This document shows positions 43,480 to 57,600 of a stretch of DNA of 64,000 bases, one piece after another. The stretch covers positions 46,297,346-46,361,345 of the forward strand of contig NC_087064.1 of NCBI RefSeq assembly GCF_963678635.1, given 5' to 3'. Numbering within the stretch: position 1 is the first letter of the stretch; each line of letters starts with the position of its first letter. The notes under the pieces are model-generated. The model saw only the letters and a list, made by a program, of their open reading frames with translations. It was not told where the DNA came from and ran no database searches. The stretch is from Symsagittifera roscoffensis (taxonomy: Eukaryota; Xenacoelomorpha; Acoela; Convolutidae). Both the position numbers and the translations under genes were made by a program.

Positions 43480-44398
43480 GGAATACAGAAATCAAAATGG
43501 TAAAGAGCATAAACAGCTCAATGCTCAAAATGTTAGGAAGAATCACTTTTTTGAAGAGCAACTTCAGTTCTGTCTGCTGAACTGATACACCATCTCATCG
43601 ACAGTCCATAGCGTTACGTAGGCAAATTATCGTCAACCAGATGTGGTCAACATTTTTGATCTGCTTGATTGTTTTGGGAAATCATGAATATCTAAGATTT
43701 TGAACTTTACTTTTCTCTGCTCGACAATTTCTTCTGTCGAGCCATCAAGGTCCTTTGCACCATGACTCAGCTTTTAATCGTCCCCATCTTTTACAGCTTT
43801 ATTTAAGTGTATCATAACCATCAGGGCAGATGTATTTAGATATGAAACAATACGTAACTCTAATAGCATCAATGCACACTGATCCCACGATACTAATTGA
43901 AAAAGTCATTTCAAATGGAATTTGGTGCTCCGACGAAGTTGTTTTAACTCAGTCAATAAAAATCATAAATAAGACTGAACAAAAACATAAACAATGATTC
44001 TGAATAAGTTAATTGCAAAGGTCTCTAAAGTACTGCTATATATTGCGCTTTCATGAAAGAACTTACCATTGATTACAAAATTAGCAAAATTTTTCATTCG
44101 GAACACTTTAAGGATCTCGGCATTCAGCTGCTACTACAGCGCGTTACTAAACAGCATAACTGGTAGGACTCAAGATCGAAAAAAAACATGTCCTTCATTT
44201 GAAAAAAAAAATCATATTTCGGTTTTTCAATCTTTCAGGAGCTCATTGCCTAAATCTTGTGGAAAGGCCACTTCGCTGATATTATGGTTTGACCAAGACA
44301 ATTAAAAATCAGCGATTTAACGTTTGCTGCCAGAATTTTAGGATATGCAGCGGTTTTAAAAATGAAGCGATTAAACTTATAGTGACCGTAAAGTGATT
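43480..44398. repeat. Satellite B, old diverged unit, interrupted by LINE
   Basis: Contains the family B landmarks in diverged form: an AGAGCATAAACAGCTC block, TCGTCAACCAGATGTGG, CATTCGGAACACTTTAAG (44,096) and GGATATGCAGCGG. The same order recurs near 48,760-49,740. It breaks off after GTGATTTG, where the LINE 3' end begins. Confidence 0.65.
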
Positions 44399-46545
44399 TG
44401 AAGTATCAACAAGATAGAGAGAGAGAGAGAAGACTTAATTTACCGCTTGGGGAATTTACAAAACAATCTTACAATTTACAAAACTTAACAGCAATAATAG
44501 AAATAGTTTATATTTTAAAAAAGATATTAAGAACGAAAATACAGGCAAATACATTTTGCCGACCACGTACAGCTCACTTTTTCATTGTAAGTTTGAAGCT
44601 TGCTCTAGTAGAAAAGGCTTTCCTCTTCCATTCACAAAATGAGTCACGAGCATCAAATTTCAGGTGATTTACCAGCTTTACAACTCGATCAAAATAAAAA
44701 TTTCTCGTGTTCAAATATCTTCGATTTTTCAAAACAAACATGCAGTAATTTGAGCTCCGCAACGAACAATATTCTGAAAGGGTAACGTTATCGAAAATAA
44801 TCAGGTCATATTTCCCGCGGAAAAGTCAATGGAAAAGGAGTAAATCACTTATCTCTAACTTATAGGAGATAGGGTAAACATTCAAGTTCAAGAGTGTAAA
44901 ATTACAATCACCAGTTATGCTAATCCACTTAATGCAACGCTTATTTAAAGACTCCAACTTCTGAAGATCTGTTTTGCTTGGAGGTCAAATTGGAGATGCA
45001 TAAGATAAAATGGAGAGAATACAAGTTTTGTATAAATTAATTTTGAGTGATCTAGATGCACTCATCGGAACATTTCTTTTCAGCATAAAGAAGACCTTAT
45101 AGCACTTCGAAATTTTGTCAGCAACGTGTGGAGGGACCAACTTAAATTCGAAGTAAAAACAACACCAAGGTCTTTAAAACTTTGAATGCTATCAAGCAAA
45201 GTATTACCGATATAGAGAGTCGTTATGGAACAGTGAAAAAATGAGTATTTTTCAGTTCTCTGGATGTAAATCAAGAAAATTTTCAGTGCACCACCGCTGT
45301 AGAGCGGACAAGTCAGTCTGTAAGGAAGTAGAATTTACGCTGCAGCATTTGAGATCATCAGCAAAGAGAAAAGAAGAGGTGCTAAGGGTTGAGGGAAGCT
45401 CGTTTACAAACAGTAAGAATAAAAAAGGCCCTAAAATGGTACCTTGGGGCACCCCATTTGTCACTGAGGCAATTTCAGATAGCGTGCTATCTATGCGCAC
45501 ACGCTGGTAGCGATTGGATAAATAACTATGTAGAAGTTCTAGGAAATCATGATCAAGGCCATATGACGCAAGTTTATAAAGCAGCCTGTCATGTCGCACT
45601 GAATCGAAAGCTTTCCTAATGTCAGCATAAAACACGGTAGTAAAAAGACACTGCTCATGATCTTCAAAAATTTTATCACAAAAACTCAAAAGTTGAGTTA
45701 CAGTTGAACGCCGAGACATGAACCCATATTGCGATGACGAAACTTTGTACCGGATTTTCAAATAAACATGATCAAATAAAACTCGTTCTAGACCTAGTGA
45801 TAATTTCGGTAATAAGCTGATTGGCCGATAATTGAGAACATCACTGTAACTTTCTTATTAAGAGGCGAAACATACGCAGTTTTCCAAGCATCAGGCCAGA
45901 CTTTGTGCTTCAAAACATTCTCGTAAAGCGCAATAACCAAGGGACACAGTCAGTTGATTAGAGCAGTACCTTAGAAATGCAGGAGGTACATTATCACAGC
46001 AAACTGAGGATGAATCATCAGCATAGCTTAAGAAGTTGAGAATTTTATCGAAAGAGATATCAATGGAATTTAACGAAATTGACGAACAAGTATAGAGCTG
46101 TAACACATCGACCGAACAGGAAGGTTTGAAGACTGAAGCGAAAAAGCGATTAAATAAATTGGATTTTTCCAAAATGGTGCGAGCTTTAAATGACCCCCAA
46201 CGTAAGGTGCCAGGAAATGTACACTTATTGGAAATGCTCTTGAGAATTTTGAAACAGTTGTTAACATTCAAATTTGCAAATGAGTTGAGATAACATAATT
46301 TATCTAGTTCTAAGTTTCGGTCAAGCTCAAGTGCCAGAAAACTATGATCGCAAGCCGGGAATTGTCGTGTCTTTGAAGGTAGTTTATTAATAAGGTGAAC
46401 GGTAGATGAACTGTAGTAAAAATGTAGTTGGTGTCGTTTTTTCCGTTTCAGCTGTGCAGATGCTGCCACTTCACCTGATATTGTAGGTATAAACAGAGTT
46501 GAAAAAATTTCAAGTAAATGCAAGTTAAGAAAAAACTTTATATTC
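44399..46545 (-). mobile_element. 5'-truncated, frameshifted LINE with reverse transcriptase
   Basis: Minus-strand frames run in ORF2 order: LFNRFFASVF and DNVPPAFLRYC (46,523-45,891), then WKTAYVSPLNKK, LNYRPISLLPKLS, the RT core with FYADIRKAFDSV, VPQGTILGPFLF and the catalytic FADD (to 45,252), then FKDLGVVFTSNLSW, ILSILSYASPIWPP and LESLNKRCIKWI, and a tail to about 44,574. At least three frameshifts or stops break it. The catalytic FADD and D-x-x-KAFD motifs are intact, but no endonuclease region is present, so it is a dead 5'-truncated copy. The general type is CR1/jockey-like non-LTR; the exact clade is not resolvable by eye. It ends in a GA/CT microsatellite at about 44,415-44,432. 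Confidence 0.88.
44415..44432. repeat. (GA)n microsatellite at LINE 3' end
   Basis: Seven or so uninterrupted GA units lie at the point where the minus-strand LINE meets satellite B. Short simple repeats at LINE 3' ends arise during target-primed reverse transcription, which helps to fix the insertion edge. Confidence 0.75.
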
Positions 46546-49500
46546 TAAATTATGTGAGTGGATCAAAAAATTTGCCTTCAAAAACCATGTTCATTTTAAA
46601 ATAGATATATACACAAACTCACCCCCCATTTACTAAACCTTTGCGAGAAAAAATCGAAACTATCTTTTTAGAACAACTTCACTGCTGTCAGCTCACCTGA
46701 CTAGCGACTCTATTCATTGATCCACATCGATATACAGGAAAAAACTGTGACAATCAGATGTGATCCATGATGTTGTACTCGACTTCTCTTTCCAAGAAAT
46801 AAGAAATTCTTTTTCGTGCCATTGCGCTACATCTTCGCTTTAAGCCAAGCATCAAATTCTGTCCGCATATGTCAAACCGACAAAAATTATCAACAAAAAA
46901 TGCAGGTATCATGATAAAGAACGATTTCTAATTGTCTGATAGAAGCGACACACGAAGATCTCGGGACAATGTAACTTTAAAAAAAGATATCTTTTGAGTG
47001 AATTTCGAGACTCTGATTAGGTTATCTTCAATCGCTCCTTAGATAAGCCAGGAAAAATGAATTGAGCTGAAAAAGCAACAAAATATGAAACTAGATCAAA
47101 TAATTACAGTGGTTTCTGAACTACTGCTATCTGTTGCAATTTCATGAAAAATTGTATCATTGATTACAAATTTCTCACAACTTTGCACTCGAAACACCTT
47201 GAGTTTTTCAAAAACCACTTGTAACTACAGCGCATTACTAAACACCATGATTCATGGTTGAAAACATCCCCTTAAATTTGAACGAAAAATGTGTATAAAA
47301 AATAAGCTAATCTAACTTTTTAATGTTCGTAACTTGAATCTTGTCATAACGCCAATTCACTGTGATTAGGCCTCAAACCGACCACTGAAAACTCTGCGAC
47401 TACACACAGGCTTGTTGTATGTTCTGTCATGCAGCAGCTTAAAAAAAACAAGCGATCAAACTGAAACTTGAAGCTTAGTTATTCGGCTTTCAACTGGATA
47501 CAATCACTCAAACAATTCTAATTTATCTTGTTTGAGGATCATCATCTGTCAAGTTAAAATTACAAGTTTAATTTTGACCAGAAAGACTCACAAGTTCAAT
47601 TGCGTTTCCATAAATTTAGTGTCAATTGGGTAACTTTTCCAGCGTCAAAAAAATAACGATACCATTCAGGTGATCTTGGAAATCAATCTGAGCAAAAATT
47701 ATGCAAAAAAAAAGATTGTTGGTTGGTACGATCAGTTTGGTCGAACAATTTTTGAGAGCAAATGATTTTTAATTTAACTAATTTTTCCGCGCAATTCAAA
47801 CTTTTAGCCAAGAACAACTTTCATAGGGTTCAGTTCATGCTAGTTAAGAAAAAAAGAGCTGCACATATCCCAAATTTTCTGCGTGTATACTGTTCAATTC
47901 AAGGAAACTCGAGAAAAGAAAGTGCTACAACATCATGATTTCAGTGAGCTCCTCGCAGATTGTCTCATATGAGGCTACGAATTGCTACTTTGCTCACCAA
48001 AAATTATCACAGCAAAATGCGAAACGCAAAAATTAATCCAAATCTGGTCTAAGCAATTGTGGTTACTTTAAAATAACTTTATTCAAGTTAAAGGATATCT
48101 TTTCTGCGCGGTAAATCACTTTTAATGAAATTATTATAATTTCAAAAATATTTTTCGAAACAGCAAATAGCATAACAGCCTGTAAGAGGGGCCTAGATAA
48201 GAAAATTTCATAGAATTGCACGCTTCATTATCAAAAAAAGCGGGCTTTGATTTCTTATAATAAAAACGACGCAATTAAACAAAAGCCCTAATGCAATGGC
48301 GAGAGTAGCAATGAGATACGTTATTATACAGATAGAGTCCAAAAAGTATTTGAATATAGTAATCTTCATCCGTTTCTCAATTACGTTATGGCAGTGACGC
48401 TGCTTTTTCCAGTCGATCAACCTTCTTTTTTCGAGAAAAAAAATCGATCATATTTTCATCTTTTAGTGAGCAAACTATGGTTTTCTTCAATTTCACTGCG
48501 CATGTTAACTGCTTATTCAAAAAAACCAAACATTATCAAATTAGCTTCAACCTATTCCGAGGAAATTCCATCTAATTATAATTTGATTTGTTGATTTGGC
48601 AATAATTGGACTCAAAAATCGATGTTGTTAATTCGCACCGTATTTATGACGAGACTGCGGTTCAATTTTCAGCTGTTGCAGTTTTTGTTATAAGTCGGCC
48701 ACGATATACAACGGCTTCAAGAATGGAGCCCATCAGAGCAGAGTAGCTAAAAATGCAAGGATCATTAAACAGCTCCATGCCACAAAAAAGTATCGAAGAA
48801 TCAAGTTTTTGTAGAGAAAATTCAGTTATGCCAGCTCAACTGATACCTTAATCTCTTCAGCAGTCTATATCGATAATCAGGCAAAATTTTGTCAACCAGA
48901 TCTGGACAATAAAATTGCACTGCTTGATTTATTTTGAAACATCATAATCATCTTGATTTGTTTCAAAACACCAATGTTTCTCATTCGAACAAATGAGAAC
49001 TTCTTTCGCGCAATTATGCTTCCCCTACAATTAAAAACAAATTTCAAACTTTGTCAATATATAGCTAGTTAACGAAGAGTGTTCAGCAAATAACATCAAA
49101 AATATTTTCCAGCTTTTACATTTTGTATCAATAACTATCAGAGCTCAGGTAATATGATATGAAACCATCTCTTACTGTCTGATAAAATCAAATCACATAA
49201 AATTCGAGACCCTGCAACTCAATAGAAGATCGTATTTGACTAATTTTTGGGCTCTGATGAGGGTATTTTGAATCAATCATTAGAAGAACCATGGAAAGGA
49301 AGAAACAATTTGAATGAAAAATATAAACAATGAACCTTGATCAGTTAATTGCATTGATTTCTGAAGTATTGCTATGTTGCGCTTTCAAAAAAATTTCTGT
49401 AATTGATAACAAATTTCTCACGATTTTTTATTCGGAACACTAAAGTTCACAGCTTTCCGCTGTTTATAGAGCGGGCTACTAAAGATCATAACTGGTAGAA

Positions 49501-51600
49501 CTCAAGATCAAATCAAACATGCCCTTCAAACTTTTAAATAAAATTTTCATAGTTAAGGTTTTTCAAAATTTTCAGGAGCTCGTTACTTCTATTTTGCGAT
49601 GAAAGTTACTACGCTGTAATTATGCCTCAAACCGGGGAATTGAAAAATCAACGATTACACAATTGCTGCCAGTATGTTAGGATATGCAATGGTTGCAAGA
49701 ATGAAGCGCGATTTAAATTATACTGAATAAAAATTGACTTGGAGAGTTAAAAAGATGGCAGCAAATAGATTTGATATCAACTGCATCGATTAATTTAAGA
49801 TTTGCTCTCTCGCCTTCTTTTGCTTTTGAAACAATTTTTGTCAAAAAGATTGATAGGAGATTTGCTTTTCTTGATTTTAGCATAATGCTAAGAAAAAATG
49901 TTCGCAGGAAAATCAGAAAATCTTTTCATGATGACATTTAAGTGATCTTAGAAATAATCCTAAAATTCAAATGACTTAATTAGCTGATTCAAAGCCGAAA
50001 AATTAGCTGATTTTCCAACGCATTTACGCTCTTTTTTCAATAACAACTTTCATTCAATTCCAACTTTCACAGCGCGAAGTTTGAAAACAATTGCGGAAAA
50101 TTTCTGGCTAAAGTAAGTTTCTCGCAACTCGTCGCAAATAAAGCTAACACTTTCAAATTATTTCAAGAAAAACTAGCCTACTTGGCGAAAAAAGTAAGCT
50201 TGGCAATATATTGCTCCGATTGATTTATTTTTATGTAAATTTTCACATAAAGTGTTTCATAACAAGATTATGTTCCATCTTTACATTCCTAAATAACTGT
50301 ATTATATATATATAAAATCAGGTAATGAGATATAAAACGATCTCTAGCTGTCTGATAGTATCAAGGCACATAGAAATCGAGACACTGCAGCTCAACAGAA
50401 GATTGATTTTGACCAAATTTTGGGTCTCTGATAGGATTATTTTCAAGCAACCTGAAGAAAAATCATGGATAAGTAAAATTAACTTGATTGTTAGAAAATT
50501 CAATCAAGATCAAACAATTGCAGTGGTTTTTGAAGTAATGTTATCTATTTCGCTTTCCTGAAAAAAAAGTACATTTAATTTCAATTTTTTAAAACAATTT
50601 TCAATCGGAACACCTTGGGTTTCTCAGAACTCAGTTGCAACTACAGCGCACAACCAAACAGCTTAAATGGTATAAAACTGGAACAAAAACATATCAATCA
50701 AATTGAAAAATAAATCTGTTTTAAATAAGGGGTTAATTAAACGTTTCAAAGCTCGTCCCTTGAACCTTGTGAGAAGGCCGCTTAGTTGTCACTAAAAAAC
50801 TGATACTTGGTTGGTACTTTGAATGAAAAGAATTGTTGATTTTACTGATTTTTCATAGCAACTAGGATTTTCAGTCATAAAAATTTTCATTAGGTTCAGC
50901 TCATGCAAATTTGGAAGAAAAAAACTCCGTATATTTGAAAGAAAAAATCAAACAACATTGCAATCAAATGAACATTTTGTTCATTTTGAGGAAATTCTAT
51001 CGGACTTCAATCTCCAAAGATATTTGAGAGAAGTATTTGCAAATAAAATCACGATTACAGTGAGCTCCTAGCAGGTTGTCTTTTATGAAGTAATGAACCG
51101 CTCGTTCGCCAATAATTGTCAAAGCCCAATGTGAAACGCGAAAAAAAATGATTTAAAGCAATTTTAGATACTTTCGAATATCGATATTCAAGTTAAAGAA
51201 TATTTTTATGGGCGTAAGTCATTTCTAATGATATAATTAAAATTTCATATTTATGTAGAAACAGCAAATATACTTAAAAACTGCAAATTTACCAATCGCT
51301 TAGATTGGTAAATTTCATGGAATTAGAAACTCCAGCAGACTAAAGAGGCATCAATTCTAGAAAACTCTAACTCAAGTGAATATAACACAGCCTATCGCAA
51401 TGGCGTCAGTAACATTGCGATAAGTTAATTCATTAAAGGAGCCAAAAGTGTATTTGGACAAACTAATCCTTTTCAGCCGTTTCTCGATTTCGATGTGGCA
51501 GTGACGATATTTTTTCAGTCCATCGATCTTCCTTTTTCAAAAAAAAATCAATTACATCTCCAACCTTTGCTGCGCACTCCGTGATTTCCTTCGATTATGA
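46546..51600. repeat. Satellite B, older diverged units
   Basis: The landmark around GGAACACCTT appears, diverged, at 47,191, 49,434 and 50,607, with flanking words such as AACTACAGCGCA, AAACAGCTTAAATGG and AGTGAGCTCCTAGCAG. Units are about 1.2 kb where intact; the 2.2-kb gap before 49,434 is a longer or compound unit. The 70-codon minus-strand frame at 48208-48420 contains a hydrophobic stretch. It is the diverged counterpart of a region that is frameshifted in younger units, so it is not called as a gene. Confidence 0.75.
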
Positions 51601-54600
51601 TGTTTCTGAGGATTGAACTTGACTAAAAATTAGATACTGAAGAGGTTATTTTCTATCAACTATAAGAAGAACTACGGAAACTACAGTTAAATTAATAAAC
51701 AGAATATTGAATCTGGATCAATTAAATGCAGTGGTTTCGAAGTACTCTTATCTATTCCGATTTCCTGAAAAAAGTACATTTATTTTCAATATTTTTTTAA
51801 TTTTTCAATCAGAACACCTTGGGCTTTTCAGAATTCAGTTTCTATCACAGCGCACAAGCAAACAGCATAAATGGTATCAAAATGGAAGAAAAACATGTCC
51901 GTCAAATTGTAAACGAAATGTGTTTAAAAAATGGGGTTGTTTAAAACTTTCAGAGCTCGTACCTTGAAACTTGTGAGAAGGCCCACTCGATGTGGCTAAT
52001 AAAAAGGAGTGATACTTGGTTGGTACGATCAGTTTACTCGAACAAATTTGAAGAAGAATTGTTGATTCAATCAATCTCCAAAGACATTTCAGAAAAGTAT
52101 TTGCAAAAAAAATCATGCTTACAGTGAGCTCCTAGCATTTTGTCTTTTATGAGGTAATGAATCGTTCGTTCGCCAATAAATATCAAAGCCTAATCAAAAA
52201 CGCGAAAAATTAATTAAAAATGATTTAAGGCAATTTTGGTTACTTTCAAACATCGATATTCATGTTCAAGGATATTTTAATAGGCGGTAATTCAATTGTG
52301 ATACCTTTATTAAGACTTCATATTTATGTAATAACAGCCAAAAACAGAGCAACGTGAAGCCAGGCTTAGATTGGAAAATTTCACGGAATTGGACACTCCA
52401 GTAGGCAAAACAGGCATCATTTCTAGTAAAATCAAACTCAAGTGAACATAACACAGCGTATCGCAATAGCGTCAGTTAACTTAGGACACATTAGAATATT
52501 ATAGAGCCAGAAATCCATTTGGAAGTAGTAATCCTCTTCAGCCGTTTCTCGAAATCGATGTGGCAGTGACGATATTTTTCCAGTCCATCGAGCTTCCTTT
52601 TTCAAAAAAATCAATTACATCTCCGACCTTTACTGCGCACTCTGTGATTTCCATCGATCATGATGTTTATGAGGATTGAACTTTACTAAAAATGGCTTCT
52701 GAAGAAGTTATTTTCAATCAACTATAAGAAGAATTACGGAAACTAAAGTTAAATAATTAGACAAAACATTGAATCTGGATCAATTAAATGCAGTGGTTTT
52801 GAAGTACTGTTATCTACTGCGATTTCCTGAAAAAAAGTACACTTATTTTCATTTTTTTTTTAAATTTTTCAATCGGAACACCTTGGGTTTCTCAGAATTC
52901 AGTTGCTACTCAAGCGCACAAGCAAACAGCATAAATGGTATCAAAATGGAAAAAAAACATGTCCGCTAAATTGTTAACGAAATGTGTTCAAAACATGGGG
53001 TTATTTAAAACTTTCAGAGCTCGTGCCTTGAAGCTTGTGAGAAGGCCCACTCGCTGTGACTAATAAAAAAGTGATACTTGGTTGGTACGATCAGTTTAGT
53101 CGAACAAATCTGAATGAGAAGAATTGTTGAATCAATCAATCTCCAAAGACATTTGAGAAAAGTATTTGCAAAAAAATCATGCTTACAGTGAGCTCCTAGT
53201 ATATTGTCTTTTATGAGGTAATGAATCGTTCGTTCGCCAATAAATATCAAAGCCTAATCAAAAACGCCAAAAATTAATCAAAAATGATTTAAAGCAATTT
53301 TGGTTCCTTTCAAATATCGTTATTCATGTTCAAGGATATTTTTATAGGCGGTAATTCATTTGTGATAACTTAACTAAGACTTCATATTTATGTAATAACA
53401 GCCAAAAACAGAACAACGTGAAGCCAGGCTTAGATTGGAAAATTTCACGGAATTGGACACTCCAGTAGGCAAAACAGGCATCATTTCTAGTAAAATCCAA
53501 GTGAACATAACACAGCCTATCGCAATAGCGTCAGTTAAATTAGGACACATAAGAACATTATAGAGCCAGAAATCCATTTGGAAGTAGTAATCCTTTTCAG
53601 CCGTTTCTCGAATTCGATGTGGCAGTGACGATATTTTTCCAGTCCATCGAGCTTCCTTTTTCAAAAAAATCAATTACATCTCCGACCTCTACTGCGCACT
53701 CTGTGATTTCCATCGATTATGATGTTTCTGAGGATTGAACTTGACTAAAAATTGGCTTCTGAAGAGGTTATTTTCAAACAACTATAAGAAGAATTACGGA
53801 AACTAAAGTTAAATTATTAAACAAAACATTGAATCTCGATCAATTAAATGCAGTGGTTTTGAAGTACTGTTATCTACTGCGATTTCCTGAAAAAAAAACA
53901 CTTATTTTCATTTTTTTAAATTTTTCAATCGGAACACCTTGGGTCTCTCAGAATTCAGTTGCTACTCAAGCGCACAAGCAAACAGCATAAATGGTATCAA
54001 ACTGAAAAAAAACATGTCCGCCAAATTGTTAACGAAATGTGTTCAAAACATGGGGTTATTTAAAACTTTCAGAGCTCGTACCTTGAAACTTGTGAAAAGG
54101 CCCCCTCGCTGTGACCAAAAAAAAGATACTTGGTTGGTACTTTGAATGAAAATAATTGTTGATTTTACTGAATTTTCATAGCAATAAAGATTTTCAGTCA
54201 AAAAATTTTTCATAAGGTTCAGCTCACGCAAATTTGGAAAAAAAACTCCGTATATTCGAAAAGAAAAAATCGAACAACATTGCAATCAAGTGAACATTTT
54301 GTTCATTTTGAGGAAATTCTATCGGTCTTCAATCTCCAAAAATATTTGAGAGAAGTATTTGCAAATAAAATCACGATTACAGTGAGCTTCTAGCAGAATG
54401 TCTTCTATGAGTTAATGAACCGCGCGTTCGCCAATAAATATCAAAGCCTAATCAAAAACGCGAAAAATTAATCAAAATTGATTTAAGGCAATTTTGGTTA
54501 CTTTCAAATATCGATATTCAAGTTCGAAGATATTTTAATAGGCGGTAATTCAATTGTGATAACTTTATTAAGACTTCATATTTATGTAATAACAGCCAAA

Positions 54601-57600
54601 AACAGAACAACGTGAAGCCAGGCTTAGATTCGAAAGTTTCACGGAAATGGACACTCCAGTAGGCAAAACAGGCATCATTTCTAGTAAAATCCAACTCAAG
54701 TGAACATAACACAGCCTATCGCAATAGCGTCAGTTAAATTAGTACACATTAGAACATTATAGAGCCAGAAATCCATTTGGAAGCAGTAATCCTCTTCAGC
54801 CGTTTCTCGGTTTCGATGTGGCAGTGACGATATTTTTCCAGTCTATCGAGCTTCCTTTTTCCAAAAAATCAATTACATCTCCGACCTTTACTGCGCACTC
54901 TGTGATTTCCATCAATTATGATGTTTCTGCGTATTGAACTTGACTATGAATTGGCTTCTGAAGAGGTTATTTTCAATCAACTATAAGAAGAATTCCGGAA
55001 ACTAAAGTTAAATTATTAAACAAAACATTGAATCTGGATCAATTAAATGCAGTAGTTTTGAAGAACTGTTATCTATTGCGATTTCCTGAAAGAAGTACAT
55101 TTATTTTCAATTTTTTTTTCATTTTTCCATCGGAACACCTTGGGTTTCTCAGAATTCAGTTGCTACTCAAGCGCACAAGCAAACAGCATAAATGGTATCA
55201 AAATGGAAAAAAAACATGTCCGACAAATTGTAAACGAAATGTGTTCAAAACATGGGGTTATTTAAAACTTTCAGAGCTCGTACCTTGAAACTTGTGAAAA
55301 GGCCCCCTCACTTAGACTAAAAAAAATGATACTTGGTTGGTACTTTGAATGAAAAGAATTGTTGATTTTACTGAATTTTCATAGCAATTAAGATTTTCAG
55401 TCAAAAAATTTTTCATAAGGTTCAGCTCATGCAAATTTAGAAGAAAAAGAAAATGGTATCAAAATGGAAAAAAAACATGTCCGACAAATTGTAAAAGAAA
55501 TGTGTTCAAAACATGGGGTTATTTAAAACTTTCAGAGCTCGTACCTTGAAACTTGTGAAAAGGCCCCCTCACTGTGACTAAAAAAAATGATACTTGGTTG
55601 GTACTTTGAATGAAAAGAATTGTTGATTTTACTGAATTTTCATAGCAATTAAGATTTTCAGTCAAAAAAATTTTCAAAAGGTTCAGCTCATGCAAATTTA
55701 GAAGAAAAAGAAAATGGTATCAAAATGGAAAAAAACATGTCCGACAAATTGTAAACGAAATGTGTTCAAAACATGGGGTTATTTAAAACTTTCAGTGCTC
55801 GTACCTTGAAACTTGTGAAAAGGCCCCCTCGCTGTGACTAAAAAAAATGATAATTGGTTGGTACTTTGAATGAAAAGAATTGTTGATTTTACTGAATTTT
55901 CATAGCAATTAAGATTTTCAGTCAAAAAAATTTTCATAAGGTTCAGTTCATGCCAATTTAGAAGAAAAAAACTCCGTATATTCGAAAAGAAAAAATCAAA
56001 CAACAATGCAATCAAGTGAACATTTTGTTCATTTTGAGGAAATTCTATCGGACTTCAATCTCCAAAGATATTTGAGAGAAGTATTTGCAAATAAAATCAC
56101 GATTACAGTGAACTTCTAGCAGAATGTCTTTTATGAGGTAATGAACCGCTCGTTCGCCAATAAATATCAAAGTCTAATCAAAAACGCGAAAAATAATCAA
56201 AAATGATTTAGGGCAATTTTGGTTATTTTCAAATATCGATATTCAAGTTCAAGGATATTTTAATAGGCGGTAATTCAATTGTGATAACTTTATTAAGACT
56301 TCATATTTATGTAATAACAGCCAAAAACAGAACAAAGTGAAGCCAGGCTTAGATTGGAAAACTTCACGGAATTGGACACTCCAGTAGGCAAAACAGGCAT
56401 CATTTCTAGTAAAATCCAACTCAAGTGAACATAACACAGCCTATCGCAATAGCGTCAGTTAAATTAGGACACATTAGAACATTATAGAACCAGAAATCCA
56501 TTTGGAAGCAGTAATCCTCTTCAGCCGTTTCTCGGTTTCGATGTGGCAGTGACGATATTTTTCCAGTCTATCGAGCTTCCTTTTTCCAAAAAATCAATTA
56601 CATCTCCGACCTTTACTGCGCACTCTGTGATTTCCATCAATTATGATGTTTCTGCGGATTGAACTTGACTAAGAATTGGCTTCTGAAGAGGTTATTTTCA
56701 ATCAAGTATAAGAAGAATTACGGAAACTAAAGTTAAATTATTAAACAAAACATTGAATCTGGATCAATTAAATGCAGTAGTTTTGAAGAACTGTTATCTA
56801 TTGCGATTTCCTGAAAAAAGTACATTTATTTTCAATTTTTTTTTCATTTTTCCAGCGGAACACCTTGGGTTTCTCAGAATTCAGTTGCTACTCAAGCTCA
56901 CAAGCAAACAGCATAAATGGTATCAAAATGGAAAAAAAACATGTCCGACAAATTGTAAACGAAATGTGTTCAAAACATGGGGTTATTTAAAACTTTCAGA
57001 GCTCGTAACTTGAAACTTGTGAAAAGGCCCCCTCGCTGTGACTAAAAAAAATGATACTTGGTTGGTACTTTGAATGAAAAGAATTGTTGATTTTACTGAA
57101 TTTTCATAGCAATTAAGATTTTCAGTCAAAAAATTTTTCATAAGGTTCAGCTCATGCAAATTTAGAAGAAAAAGAAAATGGTATCAAAATGGAAAAAAAA
57201 CATGTCCGACAAATTGTAAAAGAAATGTGTTCAAAACATGAGGTTATTTAAAACTTTCAGAGCTCGTACCTTGAAACTTGTGAAAAGGCCCCCTCGCTGT
57301 GACTTAAAATATGATACTTGGTTGGTACTTTGAAAAGAATTGTTGATTTTACTGAATTTTCATAGCAATTAAGATTTTCAGTCGAAAAATTTTCATAAGG
57401 TTCAGTTCATGCAAATTTAGAATAAAAAAACTCCGTATATTCGAAAAGAAAAAATCAAACAACAATGCAATCAAGTGAACATTTTGTTCATTTTGAGGAA
57501 ATTCTATCGGACTTCAATCTCCAAAGATATTTGAGAGAAGTATTTGCAAATAAAATCACGATTACAGTGAGCTTCTAGCAGAATGTCTTTTATGAGGTAA

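Noticed and set aside
44574-44762. Minus-strand frame with LKNRRYLNTRNFYFDRVVKL as an independent gene
   Set aside because: It fits the C-terminal tail of the adjacent LINE protein on the same strand, so it was merged with that element.
45241-45619. Plus-strand frames of 76-89 codons opposite the LINE
   Set aside because: They are antisense to the reverse transcriptase core, which carries recognisable catalytic motifs on the minus strand.
53374-53673. Minus-strand 99-codon frame in satellite B as a gene
   Set aside because: It is open in this unit because of a small deletion. Sister units have stops or frameshifts at the same places, and no domain is recognisable.
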